Notes: a model not told the origin generated them from the letters alone. DNA of 64,000 bases from Cenococcum geophilum 1.58 (GCA_001692895.1 KV748238.1:372001-436000); one strand, 5' to 3'. Positions 33,320-46,012 are shown, numbered from the stretch's first letter. Numbers and translations are program-made.

Positions 33320-34190
33320 CCGATTAAATACGCGACTAGTAAAAGTAATATTACCACTAATATACCTTCTTAACGCCTACCCTTTCGAAGTATAGCTAAT
33401 CTATAAATAATATCTATTTAAGATCTTTCCCCCCTATATAAAGCCTTCTCTAAGGAAGATAATAATTAGGGCAATCCGATATTTTTATACTTGTTATTTA
33501 GGTTTATTACTAAAGAATATAATGCCTACTTTGGTAAGTCTAAGCTTAGAAAGTTTAATTTAACCCTAAAGGATATTAGGAAAAGCTTAGAACTCCTTTT
33601 AGACGAAGATGTGTACCCTAAGGCGCCCTTAAATATTATAAACTTTGCGATACTAATAAGCGGTAACGTCTTTATAAAAGGATTAAAGCTCTACTTAGAC
33701 TTTTAGGGTATAGGATTATTACTAAAGCTTATTCTATAAAAAGTAGAGATTATAGAGCTCCTAATATATAAACTACATCTAAATATTATACGTTATTATG
33801 GCTGCTTAATTAAATATAGTTATATTATTAGTATTGTCTTAAACTAATATTTTATACCCTTAAAGGAAAGACTAAAGAATATTATATAAGATTTTAACGT
33901 TAATAAATTTATAAATAGATTAACCTTTATAGTCTACTATCTTTACTTACTTAAGCTAGCCTATAATAACCTCTGCCTTATAAATATAATGATTAACAAA
34001 GCCAATAATAATACGCCTACTATTATTAATTTTAGCTCTTGCTAGCTATTTAGCCGCAAACTTATTACTACTAGTATGCTAGGATAGATTAATAAAGATT
34101 TCGTTAACTTGGCGCGGGATTATAATAATATTGCTTTAGGTAAAATTTAAACCTAGCTTAAAGCGTAATGGTAAGGTAGAAATATTAGAT
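33320..34190 (+). pseudogene. Protein kinase-like domain protein (degraded)
   Basis: The plus strand, including the open piece 33491-33706, reads 'TLKDIRKSLELLLDEDVYPK', 'NVFIKGLKLYLDF', 'HLNIIRYYGCLIKYSYI', 'VLN*YFIPLKERLKNI' and 'LKLAYNNLCLINIMINKANN', then 'TIINFSSC' and 'DFVNLARDYNNIALGKI'. These match the alpha-C/hinge region, the catalytic loop (expected HNDLxPxNIM; here Tyr-Asn-Asn) and the DFG region (here Asn-Phe-Ser) of a fungal kinase-like family. Each change fits C-to-T or G-to-A mutation. It lacks the catalytic Asp and DFG Asp, so it is dead. Confidence 0.75.
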
Positions 34191-35689
34191 AAATAAGGTA
34201 CTAGGAGGATTAAGATAGTAATACTATAGTATTATTATGCTTATCTATTCCTTTTTATACCTAAATATATCTATTATATCTTAATTATAACTTAACTCTA
34301 TATGTACGTATTCTACTTATCTATCCTATATATCGCTGGCTAGGACGAGGTATTTATTAAGGTATTTATTGGTATAATATATCGCGAAGATATATAATAA
34401 GTTGTGCGTTTATAGTCTCTCTGCGTTTTAACTCTTTATATCTATATATTACCTTAGGCATTAATAGTAATTTTAATTATTATATAAAGCTCGTACCTAA
34501 TACTATTAGACTTGGCGTATATTATATAACTAATGAACTAATATCTTAAGGGGGTATAGTGAGATGAAAACGGATATAGAGTGGCTGGAAGTTTGTCTTT
34601 AGAGGAGTAGAGTAGGGCGAGGAAGCTAAAGGCAGCCTTACTAAGCCTACTCGCTTCGCTTATATATTAATAATAGCGATAACTACTTTTATAGTTCCCC
34701 TTAAATAAGGGCTAATTCTTATTAAAGCGTATATAATATTTAGTAGAGTAAATAAGTAGATGGCTAATAAAGACCTAATAAAGACTAAGTGCTAAAAATA
34801 GCTAACCCGCTCGCAACCGCTTAAGTAAGAAAGAAAGTTTTTAGAAGAACGCGCTATAACTAACTTATTTTAGTAAAGTATAAAATATAATATAATTAGC
34901 TAATATTTTATTACGTAAGCTTACTAAATCCCTACGCTAAAATATAAAGTATATATCGGCACGGAGAAACTTTTTAGTGTATACTTTTTAGGGGCTAAGT
35001 GTTAGCGACTTAGTTAAGGTATGGGTACGGCATAAGGGACGCGTAAGTCTGTATAATTGGATTGTCTATAAATAAGAATCTAAAGCTAAAGAAGAGGAAA
35101 GGAAAAGATAAGTAGTAACGCGAGGAGTTATATATAATCCCTAGTTACGTAAGAGTTATATAAGCTCTGTGTCTACTATAGCGTCTACTATAGCTACTGC
35201 TTTTTGCTAGTGCCGTAATATTAAGCGTCTTTAAATATTAAAACTTTTCTTTTCTTCTTATAGGAGTATTATATTAAGGTACCGAAATAAATTATTATAT
35301 AAATAGTTTTGGTAGAGTAGGGGTGTAAAGTAAAAGTAGTTTTAGACGTATTAAAAAGAATAACTAATAGTGTAATTAAGAGCGCTGTATTTTTTAAGCT
35401 GTATAATAGCATTTTAGGGAGAAATATATAAAGAATAGTACTATATAGTTATAACTTAATAAAAGGGCTAGGGAGAGTGTTAAGTTAGCTAAATAATAGA
35501 TTAATTTTAGCATAGGTGGTTTTCCGCTATATATAGATAGACGTTATATAGGAAATAATTACAGTAATTAGTGGGAAGAAGAGTTAGCCAATCTATAAAA
35601 TTTTATATTTGCTATATTATTAAGAACTATAAACCTGCTAATTAATCTATATACTAGAGTTAGACTACCTTTAGGTTAATCTTTACCTA
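34191..35689. other. Gene-free stretch
   Basis: AT-rich, with scattered GC patches (GGGGGTATAGTGAGATGAAAACGG near 34,555). I saw no coherent frame or repeat. The last 100 bases may hold the C-terminus of the ankyrin gene. Confidence 0.4.
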
Positions 35690-36466
35690 TTCTTTAATAT
35701 TAGATTAAAGGACTGCTTATACTACTATACTAGTCTATAGATTTTAGACTATTACTTTCGCACTCTAGAAGTAGTTGGACTATTATAGTATCTCTATATA
35801 CTTTAGTTATAGATAATAGCGTTCTACCTAAGGAGTCCCTTAAGTTAATATTAACACCCCTATACTTAACTAGAAGTTATACTTATAATTGACAGCCTAT
35901 AATAATAGTATCTAACTAAAGCGGTCTCTTGTATTAATATAAATATTTTTATATTTTAGAAGTAGTTAAACTATATCTTTATACCCCTTTTCTGCGGCTA
36001 ATAATAGCGGTATCCGGCTGTTTTCCTACTTATAGTTTATATTAACGCTTTTTAAGAGTAGTTATACTACTACCATCTACCTAAACCTTGCGGCGTATAA
36101 TAGCTTATAAAAAAAGTCCTCTAGGTTAAAACTGCTAAGCCTACTTTTAATTAATAGCCGTATTACTAATTTGTGTCTATTCCTTACTGCCTATAATAAA
36201 TCCGCACGCCCGTAGTATTGATATTAAGTTATTACTCTAATTTTAGCAGCTTTAAGAGATTTTTAAGCAGTTATATCTTGTCCTTGTTTTACAGCCTATA
36301 TTAGTGCCGTACTATCCTCCTATTTAACGTTGTAGTAATAAAGGTAGAGATTTAAAATACTATAGAGGCTGTTATTTATTTGGGCGAAAGCATTAATATC
36401 TCCCTCCACTTATAGGTTCTTGGCTATTAATAATAGTATTTTATTTAGTAGACTAAGCAGCAACAT
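35690..36466 (-). pseudogene. F-box plus ankyrin-repeat protein (degraded)
   Basis: The minus strand from an ATG at 36466 reads 'MLLLSLLNKILLLIAKNL', then 'EGDINAFAQINNSLYSIL', the F-box-like N-terminus (LPxEILLxIAxxL, DxNAxxxxNRxLYxxL) of a large fungal family. Ankyrin units follow: 'ADLL*AVRNRHKLVIRLLIK', 'RIPLLLAAEKG', 'YRGVNINLRDSLGRTLLSI' and 'YRDTIIVQLLLECESNS'. At least four repeats are visible at about 33-residue spacing. Such proteins usually serve as substrate adaptors for SCF ubiquitin ligases. Stops are TAA/TAG only. The end is approximate. Confidence 0.75.
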
Positions 36467-38397
36467 TCTCTGTAACTATTAATTAGGACTATAAGTAGTT
36501 ATACTTAAGCAGCAAGAATACTTACTGCTAAAGTGGAAAATCTAGCTAGGGTAATTATTATAGTTTAATTAAAGGACCTATTATATCCCTTAAAACTAAG
36601 AGTTAATTTTTCTAAAGAATAAGTTTATATTAGCGTAAATTAAAATCGAGATTCCTTAAGCGCTGTGGCTTTAGGCAGTACGTCCTTAGCACACTACTAT
36701 TAACTACTTATTGTTCCCGCTAACGCTATAGTACGCGCTAAGCAGAAATCTAATTTAAGATTTTTAAATCTATTCTACGCGCATAAAATAAAGTAGTAGT
36801 TATTAGTGGTCCTTATATTCTAATTTATAAACTCTTTATTCTAATCTTTACTCTTTCCCCTTATACGTCTTTTATAAGTTTGGAATATATAGTAAGCTTT
36901 TATAATTCTTTAACGACCTACATAAACTTTATAAAATAGTATATAAGTCTATAAAGAATCCTTAAATGCTAGATTATATTACTCTATAGTCTAAAAGATA
37001 AAAGAAAAAGTATGCTATTAATTTAATAAATTCTCCGCTTCTTAAAATGTTACTAAAATTGTTACCTATTAGTATATTTTATTCTATGCCCCTTAAAGGT
37101 TCTTTATAGGTGTTACCTATTAAGTAAATTCCGTCCTTTTTAGAAGGCGAGGTAACTAGAACTTCTGTATAATAATATAACACCCTAAGAATAACCCTAT
37201 AGCTAATACTAAGATAGTTAAGCTATAGTAATGTTATATTAGATAAATAGGGCCCTAATAGATCTCTAATAGGCAATGCTTTTAAAGAAGATGGAATAAG
37301 ACCTAGAATTAAAACAACTCTATTAGATAAGGGTAAAGTTTATATATAAACTCTAGAAAAACGGCAATAACTTAGGTTTAGTAGACGAAGTAGTATATTA
37401 TTTAAAAAAGCTATAAGCTTAGCGGTCTGATTAAAGCTAAAATATTTATAATGGTGCGTTATAAGGGAAAGTACTTTATCTATATTTCTAATAAGAGCTC
37501 ATTCTGGCTAGAAAAGCTTTTATAAGTAAAAGATCTCCTTAGGAATTTCTTAATATACTATTACTAATCTATTAGAGGGATCTGAGGTTATTATTATCCC
37601 TACTAATATTAAAGCTATTAAAGCTTGGGAGTGTATGTTTTAAGTTAAGCTTTAATAGGTATTTTCTAGGGGATTTAATAAGGATATTAAGTTACTGCTT
37701 TAGACTATCTATATATTTACTATAAATTTAAAATTTAAGTTCTATTTTATATTTAATAGATATAGTTTTTAATTAGTAAAGCGTAACTATGCTTTAAATT
37801 TATAAGTTATAATTTAATCTACTAAATTTTTTACTGCATAATTTAGAACCTAATTCGCTATTAAATAATTAATATATCTATATAGGTGGTGTATATTTTA
37901 ATTTTACCCTTTAGTAATATAGGCGGGCTTATAACTATTAGCTAATTTTAAACCTAGTATAATATATAGAGACTTCCTCTAACTAGATCTTTAGGGAGAG
38001 TAACTTCTATTTTATACCACAAATCGTTCCCTTTAAAAGACTTATAATGCTACTGTGGTAAAACCCTCCGGCGGTGCAATTCTGGGCTACTATTAATTTA
38101 GTAGTAGGTACTATTATTAAATAATACTTCTTTAAGAAGATGTCCTTTAGTATTACTGCCGTTACTATCCAGTGTCTATATATTATAAATCCCCTTAAGA
38201 GTATCTAATAATAAAGACTAATCCGTTCTATAGACGAAGATATTTCTAAAGGAAATTTTACTAAAGGTCTAATTAAGTAGGGTAATATAGCTATTCTCCT
38301 AATATATTAGTAGTAAAGTACTACCGGAATAGGCAGATAATATTAAACTTCCTACTATCTAATTAGGCTGTAATTAACTATCTTTATATAAGATTAG
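36467..38397. other. AT-rich stretch, weak coding signal only
   Basis: Plus-strand text around 37,260-37,760 can be read in pieces ('EGSEVIIIPTNIKAIKAWEC') but with frame changes and many stops. No family is recognised and no repeat boundary is seen. Confidence 0.3.
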
Positions 38398-38835
38398 TAA
38401 ATAGAAGAATATTATTATTATAAGTATTAGGAGGAAGAAGATATATTATAGACAGATCTTTAAATTTGGGGGTCTATGGTACTTATAATAAGTTTAGCTA
38501 AATATTAGAGTTTTTATAATAAGTATTTCTTACTATATACTTAAGGAAATCTAGGAAATCCTTTAAGTATTCCACCAGTAGCGAGAACTAGTATTCTCTC
38601 TACCTATATATACGCGGATGCGGATTATAAAAATTAAATAGCAATATAAAATATCTAAGCTATATATAATATGGCTATTAGTATTAATAAGGTGGTGTTA
38701 TAAGATACTATAGGGAAGACTACCTTAGAATAAGTTTATAATACTACTATAAAAGAGCTTAAAGGGAATGCGTAGAATTTATATAGGTAATATTAGACTA
38801 AATATATAATATAGTTTACTATTCTATATTCCTAG
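38398..38835 (+). pseudogene. Unrecognised degraded reading frame
   Basis: The plus strand reads coherently with TAA/TAG stops only: 'IWGSMVLIISLAKY', 'GNLGNPLSIPPVARTSILST', 'YIYADADYKN' and 'VYNTTIKELKGNA'. I do not recognise the family. The steady frame over about 145 codons with no TGA supports a decayed gene, but nothing shows its role. Confidence 0.4.
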
Positions 38836-40734
38836 TAATTTTATTAACTTTTTTATTTTTAGTCTTTAGGTTATTTAATAGATATAATAAGTATAAAAAG
38901 TACTCTATTTACTCTTAGGGGGCTATATTAATAACTAATATAGAATTAATAGGGATATTGTTTAGTATTAGTTATATAAGGCACTAAATTTATAAGCCCG
39001 CTTACCTATAAATAAAATGCGTTCATACTAGATATCTATCTACTTTTATTAAACCAACCCTTTGCGTAAGAATTGTTAAGTATTTACCCTAATTACTGCT
39101 TAGATATACCTCTACCTTAAGTATAATATACTTATTAGAGCTAGTATCTCTACGCTTTCTCTACTACATTTTATTTATAATTCCCCTTTTTCTTTTAAGA
39201 GATATTACCTCCTTTTTTAGCTTCTAGTTAGCCTTCTCTAGTATCTTAATTTTAATTTCTATCTATAGATAGCTTATCTATAGAGCGATAGCGTAACTAG
39301 GATTGCTGCTATTAAATATATTATTAGTAATATCTAAGACGGTAAGTCCTAACCTAACTGCGATATATATGTATACTTATAATAACTTCTAGGCTATAAC
39401 GCTAAGTTAATCTCTTTTATACTTTAATTTAGAGCCTTAGTAGTTCCGGTTTTAGCTTTAGCTTTAGTACCCTATTAGTAAGGCCTCTTACTACTATAGT
39501 ATGGGAAGCATTCCTTATCTTTAGAAGCGCCTTTCCCCTAATAGACACGCCCTTTGCTCTAGATCTCTCTACATATCTTTCTCCGTCACTTATTATTTCG
39601 CTATTACTTATATTAATTATTCTTTTTGCGTCCTTTATTATTAATGTTTAATTAGCTAACTTTAGGACGGAATATATACTGTAGATTACTTAAGAAGTGT
39701 TTTATATAGGCTCCTAATAAGGGGATGTAAGGTCCTTTTATATTCTCCTTCCTATTTATATACAAGGCTAGACGGAGCCTTAAACCCTACTAGTAGTATA
39801 ATTAATGCCTATTACCTAGGCTAATATAAAACGTATAGGTTATAATATATAAGCTTACTCCGCCTTTATAGGAGTGAGGTATTATATAGAAGAGGCTATT
39901 ACTACTTTCTTTTTAATACGCTAGACCGTATTCTATATATAGCTAAGCCCACTTTACTAATATCCTAATATTTGGTTAGATAAGATTTTAATCTATATAT
40001 CTTAGACCGCAGCTTCTTATACTATAGCTAAGACGTTTATAGATTTATCTGTAACGGTTAAAGGGGCTTAAAGTATTACTATAAAGTTATTATTAAACGC
40101 TATTTTACTTAGCTGCCTTTAAGAGTAACGGAGTACTAAATTGTAATAGGTGCAAAGAATCCTAGCGCTTTATACTTAGAGCTGCTTTTAGTGACTTTAG
40201 TAGTATATTAAGACTACTTATAATTTAATAAGTAATAGTAGCTAAGTACTGCTTATAAAGCTAGAGACTAGTACGTTAATTCTTCTACACTAATGCAATA
40301 TATTTTAGTTAGGTATTTATATTTAGTAACAGCTTAGCCAATAATTACCCCTAGCAATGCCTCCTTTAATTTAAACAGCTACTATTAGATTTAGTTAAGC
40401 AGCCTATACTTTTAGGTGTAGATAGTATACTAAGTAAGGAGTAATTATAGCTAACGGATATTACGCGCCAGCTTTAGAGTAAAGGGGCCGCTAATATACT
40501 TTGCCTTATTTAGGTAATATTAGTCTCCCATTTTAAACTTAGCCTTAGCTCTATTAAGTAGTAGAGGAAATATTATAAAGGTAGCATTTACCTTACCTCT
40601 AAATGTCCTTAGATTAAGCTACCTTTCCTTTAAATACTAAGCCTTGCTAAAATATAGTTCTTTTCTATGCTTGTTAAATAAGTCCTATTATATATAATAC
40701 CTTAGATAAACCTAAATTAGATTACTAATAATTC
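38836..40734. other. AT-rich stretch, no gene recognised
   Basis: There are pyrimidine-rich patches at 39,030-39,650 and short readable pieces on both strands, but no consistent frame, repeat or LTR. Confidence 0.3.
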
Positions 40735-42080
40735 TTATAGGTCTGGAGGAAGAGCTTAGGAGACGATCTATATATACCCTAGCTTTATATATTTTATACC
40801 TTATAATTAAGAATGGGAAGAGGATAGTAATAAAGATAGTGATAAAGAGACGGTGGTTTTAAACTATAGTAATAAGTTACGGAGTTCTGGCTACCCTATT
40901 AATAGATTATACCAAAATAACCTAGTAGAAGGGCGAATTAATACTACTAATATCGATAAACTAAGCCGGAGCGATGATAACGGATTATTAAGTAACAATA
41001 GAAAACTTAGGATTTGGTATAATTTAGTAGGTAAGACTCTATAAGTGTAATACTATATAAAAGAATAAAGTAGAAATTTAATAAGAAATTATAGGACGCC
41101 TATAGAACGCCTAATGGTTCATCTATATCTTAAAATCCCTACTTTTATCTTTTTTAGCTTAATCTCTTCTAAGGTCTATATAATTTACGATAATCTTTTA
41201 AGTCTTTTAATATAGGCAGAAAATTTTATTTACTGTATTACCGATAAAGGACAACTAATATATAATAATAACCCCTAAACTCTATAAGTTTTTTTAAGCT
41301 TAAACACTTATATTCTAAGTAAGTACCAGTTATATTTAAGGTTAGTAGGCTTATAGATTTATATATTAAAGAGTTAAAGAATAATATCTAGTATATACTC
41401 TTTAGCGCTTATTTTATCTATTGCAATCTACTAAGTAGGATTATATATCTCTACTAATGTAGTAGAAAAGGGTTAGTGTTACGGACGCTTTAAGTACAAT
41501 ATTACGACTACTTGGAGAAGAGACGGAAGAAGCTAGTTGGTTAATTCAGGCATAGTCCGGAATGGAGCCGATAGAACTATGTGATGAGGAATAGTAACTG
41601 AGGTTATATAATATGCTATGTATTAAACGAGAGGAATAAGAGGAACTTACGTACCTTATATATAAGACGTATATCACGTATAAGAAGGATTTTATAGGAG
41701 TACGGTTGTGTATTTAAGGACCCTTAATCCCTACCTAGATAGTTCCTTCTTTATAGTAATTCTCAGAATATAATTGGAGTTAATCTGTTAGGCAACCACT
41801 CCACCAGTTGTTATTACGTTGTTAACTTTTGTACTTGCATTTCCTACACACCTAGCCCATTAACGAGCCTATCGTAGTTCTTGCTACAAGGTTCCGTTAC
41901 AGTTAGAAGGAAATATAGTAGGATTTTTACTTATCGCCAAATTTGTAGGGCTTCTCCTATAGGAATTTCTCTAGTTCTTTAAGATTAAAGTTATTTTTAT
42001 TTTTATATATCTACTATTAGTACTTTCTTAGCACCTGCTTTATATATATACTTGCTAAAATAGTTTTCTAATTATTACCC
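40735..42080 (+). pseudogene. Unrecognised degraded gene split by a solo LTR
   Basis: The plus strand, including the open piece 40853-41044, reads 'WEEDSNKDSDKETVVLNYSN', 'LRSSGYPINRLYQNNLVEGR', 'NIDKLSRSDDNGLLSNNRKL', 'RTPIERLMVHLYLKIPTFIF', 'ISSKVYIIYDNLLSLLIQAE' and 'VFLSLNTYILSKYQLYLRLV'. An acidic N-terminal patch precedes a globular-looking part. The frame runs to the GTTAG target site and can be continued after the LTR (41902 onward) with 'DFYLSPNL*GFSYRNFSSS'. I do not recognise the family. Confidence 0.5.
41477..41901 (+). repeat. Solo LTR of the Gypsy-3 family, 425 bp
   Basis: It starts TGTTACGGACGCTTTAAG and ends GGTTCCGTTACA. Target duplications GTTAG lie directly on both sides (41472-41476 and 41902-41906). 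No internal sequence is present, so it is the product of recombination between the two LTRs of one insertion. It matches the Gypsy-3 LTR at 58640-59065. Confidence 0.95.
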
Positions 42081-42839
42081 TTTTCTTTTAAAGAAGCTTC
42101 TTAAATTAGGGCTTAAAAATTAGTTTACCCTCTATTAAGGGTTCTAATGCTATGCGATTAGTTAGATAAGAAGACTATTAGGAAGTATAACTATCGATAA
42201 AAGTACTTTCTCTATTACTTTTATTTAGTTCTTAGCTAAAATATAGCTGCCTTTTAATCGTATTTAAGCTTTTTATAATATAATCGTGATGCTATTACTC
42301 TATATTACGAAGCTTCTAGATTTCTATACGCAAAGAGCGTATAACTATAGTTTATTTAATAAGTATATTAATCTTACTTTTTTATAGTATACTTTTATTT
42401 AATAAAGTTATATTAAAGCTATAAAAACAATTTACCAATTCTAAGGCTAAAGCTTTGCTTACTTATCCATTATTTCTAGTAATCTATACCTATTTTACTA
42501 ATAACCCTACGCTAAACTATTTTAAAGCTAAGAAATTTAGCAGTATTTCTAGCTCTTATTAGTATTAATATAAAGAAGCTTATATAAATACCGCACATTT
42601 TAGCGGCTAGAGAAGAGTTACTCTAAGATTAATATTTCTACCTAAATCTATATAACGTAGGTAAAAGTAATACCACTTTTTAAGCGCTATGCTATGGTTT
42701 CTAAGGTATATAGTGTAAGTAAGAGTTAGGAGATAAAGCCGTGGCGTATTTAGCCAGCTCTGCTATAATTAAGAAGAAGTTTAAGAATATAGTTCTTACT
42801 TTATCTAGAATTAAATAAGGGGCTCTACATATTAGTATT
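42081..42839. other. AT-rich stretch, no gene recognised
   Basis: No repeat or convincing reading frame was seen on either strand. Confidence 0.35.
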
Positions 42840-43370
42840 TAGGGGTAGCCCTAATAAGTTAATTATTGCTTAAAGCTAATAATCTAATTAAGCTAAGTTT
42901 TACACTCGGAATTAAATAGGGGACTTATTTAATATTATAAGAAGCTTATATATTCTATATAACCTTATCTTTATAACTCTCTTAAATATAGTATATACTC
43001 ATGTTTAGTAAATTAAGAAACTGTTTCTAACTACTGGTGGCTATAGATTATATAAGTCTTGCCGCTAGCACTAAAACTCTTTCTACAAACTTCTAGCCCC
43101 TAATAATATAGAGAGCAGCTTAATTTTAAAGCGCTTAAAAGTGGCTAAAGTACCTAAAGAAGAAAGCCTAAAGCGTGTAAAGGTTTTTAAAGAAGCTTTC
43201 TAGCGTTACCCTTGGCCGTAAGGTTATAAAGTCCTTACTAAGGCAGTACTTTTACAAAATTCTTTAAAGTATATTAAGCTTCTACTAACTAGCTAAAATC
43301 CCGATTGTAGTGCCTTTAGCTCCCTATTTATACCTTTTAGTGCAAATCCGGACTTAAATATATAGCCTTA
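42840..43370 (+). pseudogene. Unrecognised degraded reading frame
   Basis: The plus-strand frame reads 'IKKLFLTTGGYRLYKSCR', 'NSFYKLLAPNNIESSLILKR', 'VPKEESLKRVKVFKEAF*RY' and 'GYKVLTKAVLLQNSLKYIKL'. Stops are TAA/TAG only over more than 130 codons. The composition (charged helices, one Cys) looks like a soluble protein. I do not recognise it. Confidence 0.4.
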
Positions 43371-43384
43371 TAATCCTTAAAGAG

Positions 43385-45090
43385 CTCTAACGCGTCTTAG
43401 AGATCTTATATAAGGAAATTAGCTATAGATAATTTGTGTTAATAAGGGCATAAATAAAATAATAATAGTAAAAAGGCTAGAAGTGGAGAAAGGCAAGGTA
43501 AAACTTATAAAATTTTAACTGCTTTATTACAGAAACATTTCTTAACTAGTTAAGTATTCTTAGATAACGATTGGATATACCTTAGCTATAAATATTCTTA
43601 TTTTACTCTAAAGGAGATTCTTTATATTTACTTACGTTTCTAAAAACGGCAGATATAAGTTATTACGATATTAGTAAGTTAAATAATATTACTAAAGCTT
43701 ATTAAAGCACTAAATTAGTATAAATCTTTAATGTAATTAAGTATATTAATACGGTAGGGTTATTTTATAGATCCGTTACTCTAAACGCAGTTAGAATTTG
43801 CGGCCGTAGTAGGTATATCTTTTTGTATAGCCACTTTAATTAATTCTACCTTTATATTAAAATCTAACGTTTTATAGCTAATTTTAAAGAATATACCTAG
43901 TAATTAGCGTCCTTAATGTTAAACTTAAACCTAGAATAACTTAAATATATAGTGCTTAAATATATAAACGGGTGGCCGTGGAAAGACCTTCGCGAAGTTA
44001 ACTTTATTAGATAATAAAGGGCAAAGAATAGGGTTTTTAGTCTTAAATAGCTAGATAGGTGGAGCGGATATAAAGTTTTAAATAACTTTTTAGAGGAGCT
44101 TTTTAATACTAAGAAGCTAGTAATCGTAAAGTTAGATAAACTAGTATATTATACTAGTTTTAATATTTATAGACTGCTTATTATAAAAGCACCTATATAT
44201 ATTACAGTATAACCTTAACTACTTTTACCTACTACTATTTATTAAGCTTGTTTCACTAGAGTAATTTAAGCTTTAGCGTGTATTAGAAGATAGCTTAGCT
44301 AAGTAAAAGGGATAATTTAGATATACTTAGTTTATAAAATATAAAACATTATATTTTATAATATTTAAACTTAATAATATTTAAGATTATTTATATCTAA
44401 TGGGGTTTTCACTAATACCCTAGTTTTGACTGAGCTAGCGTACCGCCTCTATTTTTATTGTTTAGCTAAAATTAAAGTAACGTATATTTAAAAGGTAGTA
44501 TTATGCTAAGGCTTACCTAGGTATAATAGATATAACTTAAATAAAGCTTTAATATTCCTTTTAGTTAAATCTAGGGTATTAGTCAAAACCCATTACCTAC
44601 GCTATTTTTACTTAGCTTTAGATACTAAAATCTATTAAAATTATTTTAGTAAACGTTAGAGAAAAAAGAAAATAGAAAATAGCTCTATAGCATCCTATTA
44701 CCTTTAGTAATTAGCGCGGCTATATCTACATGGCCTTTTTATAGGGGAAGTTTTAGTATTTTTATAGTTTAAGGGAAAGTTAATAAAATACACTAACTAC
44801 CAGATACGCTAGGAGGCTATAGTATAAATTTATATTTTATACCTATAACCCCGCGCGTTTATAAATATAAATAATAATTTAGCCTAAGTAAGGGGTAAGC
44901 AATTTAATTATTTTTATAGTAAAGAGTTATATAATATCTTAAAGGAGTCTATAGAGTATTACCCAACAATTAGTTTTAGATTACTTTTAGTCTTTAATCC
45001 TTTATTTACTATAAACACTCTTTCTCTATAATGGATTATTTTAATAGCTTTTTTTAGGAATGGAATCTTAAAATTTTAATAATATAACCA
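43385..45090 (+). pseudogene. Unrecognised degraded gene carrying a MITE insertion
   Basis: The plus strand reads 'KKARSGERQGKTYKILTALL', 'VFLDNDWIYLSYKYSYFTLK', 'LEFAAVVGISFCIATLINST', 'TGGRGKTFAKLTLLDNKGQR' and 'IGFLVLNS*IGGADIKF'. Removing the MITE at 44400-44593 with one TA keeps the frame open across the junction ('DYLYLPTLFLLSFRY'). Further right, after a frame change, 'YSKELYNILKESIEYYPTIS' and 'FRLLLVFNPLFTINTLSL' are clean. The Gly-Lys-Thr text is suggestive of a nucleotide-binding loop but does not match the standard spacing. I do not recognise the family. Confidence 0.45.
44400..44593. mobile_element. 194-bp MITE-like TIR element, RIP-altered
   Basis: Inverted termini of about 33 bp: the left starts ATGGGGTTTTCACTAATACC and goes on to CTAG; the right ends GGTATTAGTCAAAACCCAT. 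The ends are flanked by TA (44398-44399 and 44594-44595). No coding capacity. Its sequence differs from the 26898-27221 element. Confidence 0.75.
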
Positions 45091-45098
45091 TTACTATA

Positions 45099-45830
45099 AT
45101 GCCAATGAAACTTAATCCGGAAGCCGAAGACTTCACTCCTTACTCTCTATCTATAAGAGAAATTAAAAGATTTTATTCTAATATACCTTTAATTAACTGG
45201 CTTTAATAAGATACTATAGAATTAAACCTATTTTAAGGCGACTTAGCTAAATCTAATAACCTTTATAAGTAAGTGGAAGACCTTACTAGGTATAATATTA
45301 AAATCTATATCTGCTAATCCTGGAACCCTAATATAAAAATAGATAAGTAAGTAAGATGTAGGCCATAACTAAGTGTTTAAGACGCGACCTTAATACCTTA
45401 GAGGATTGGATTTGCTAGATAGTAAAGTTTAAAAAAATAATAGCTAAAAGTTTTTGCCAAATTGTAGAGTTCGAAAAGACTATAAATAAAAGTCTTAACT
45501 ATATAGGAGAGGTAGAAAAGATGATAGCTAAAATTACGGAAGCTTTTAGTAATAAGTATACTAATAGAGACTAATTTGCTTATAGGGCAAGTTAATAGTA
45601 TAGAGCTATTAGAGGAAGCTTTCTAGTTATTTAATTATATGTCCTATATCTGCTTGCGTATAATATAATAATTAAAATCACTTCTAAGTTTTAATTAGTA
45701 GCTATATAGTTTTAGCCTACGCGGAAGAAATTCCTATAGTTTTTAATGCGGTAAGGCTATTTTATTTATACGGAAAGGCATTTTTTAGTAAATAGAAGTT
45801 ATATAGGACTCTATTCCGTATAGGAACTAA
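45099..45830 (+). pseudogene. Unrecognised degraded gene, two registers
   Basis: From an ATG at 45099 the plus strand reads 'MPMKLNPEAEDFTPYSLSIR', 'FYSNIPLINWL', 'LAKSNNLYK*VEDLTRYNIK' and 'SWNPNIKIDK'. After about 45,370 another register is the clean one: 'LRRDLNTLEDWIC*IVKFKK', 'CQIVEFEKTINKSLNYIGEV' and 'MIAKITEAFSNKYTNRD'. A frameshift or lost intron joins them. The family is unknown. Amphipathic helices dominate the second part. Confidence 0.45.
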
Positions 45831-46012
45831 AAAACTAAAATTAAAAGTTTAAGGGGTACTTAATCCGTATAGGATTAGCAGACTTACTTAAATAGAATAC
45901 TTAGTATTTTTGTCCGTATGGGTATAAAAAAATCTAAATTTAAAAGTTTAAGGGTAGTAAGTCCGTATAGGATTAGTCGGCTTACTTAAAATAAATTATT
46001 TAGTATTTTTAT
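45816..46012. repeat. Tandem repeat, two units of about 98 bp
   Basis: Each unit starts CCGTATAGG / CCGTATGGG, contains AAAAGTTTAAGG, a second CCGTATAGGATTAG, and CTTACTTAAA, and ends TTAGTATTTTT. Confidence 0.85.
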
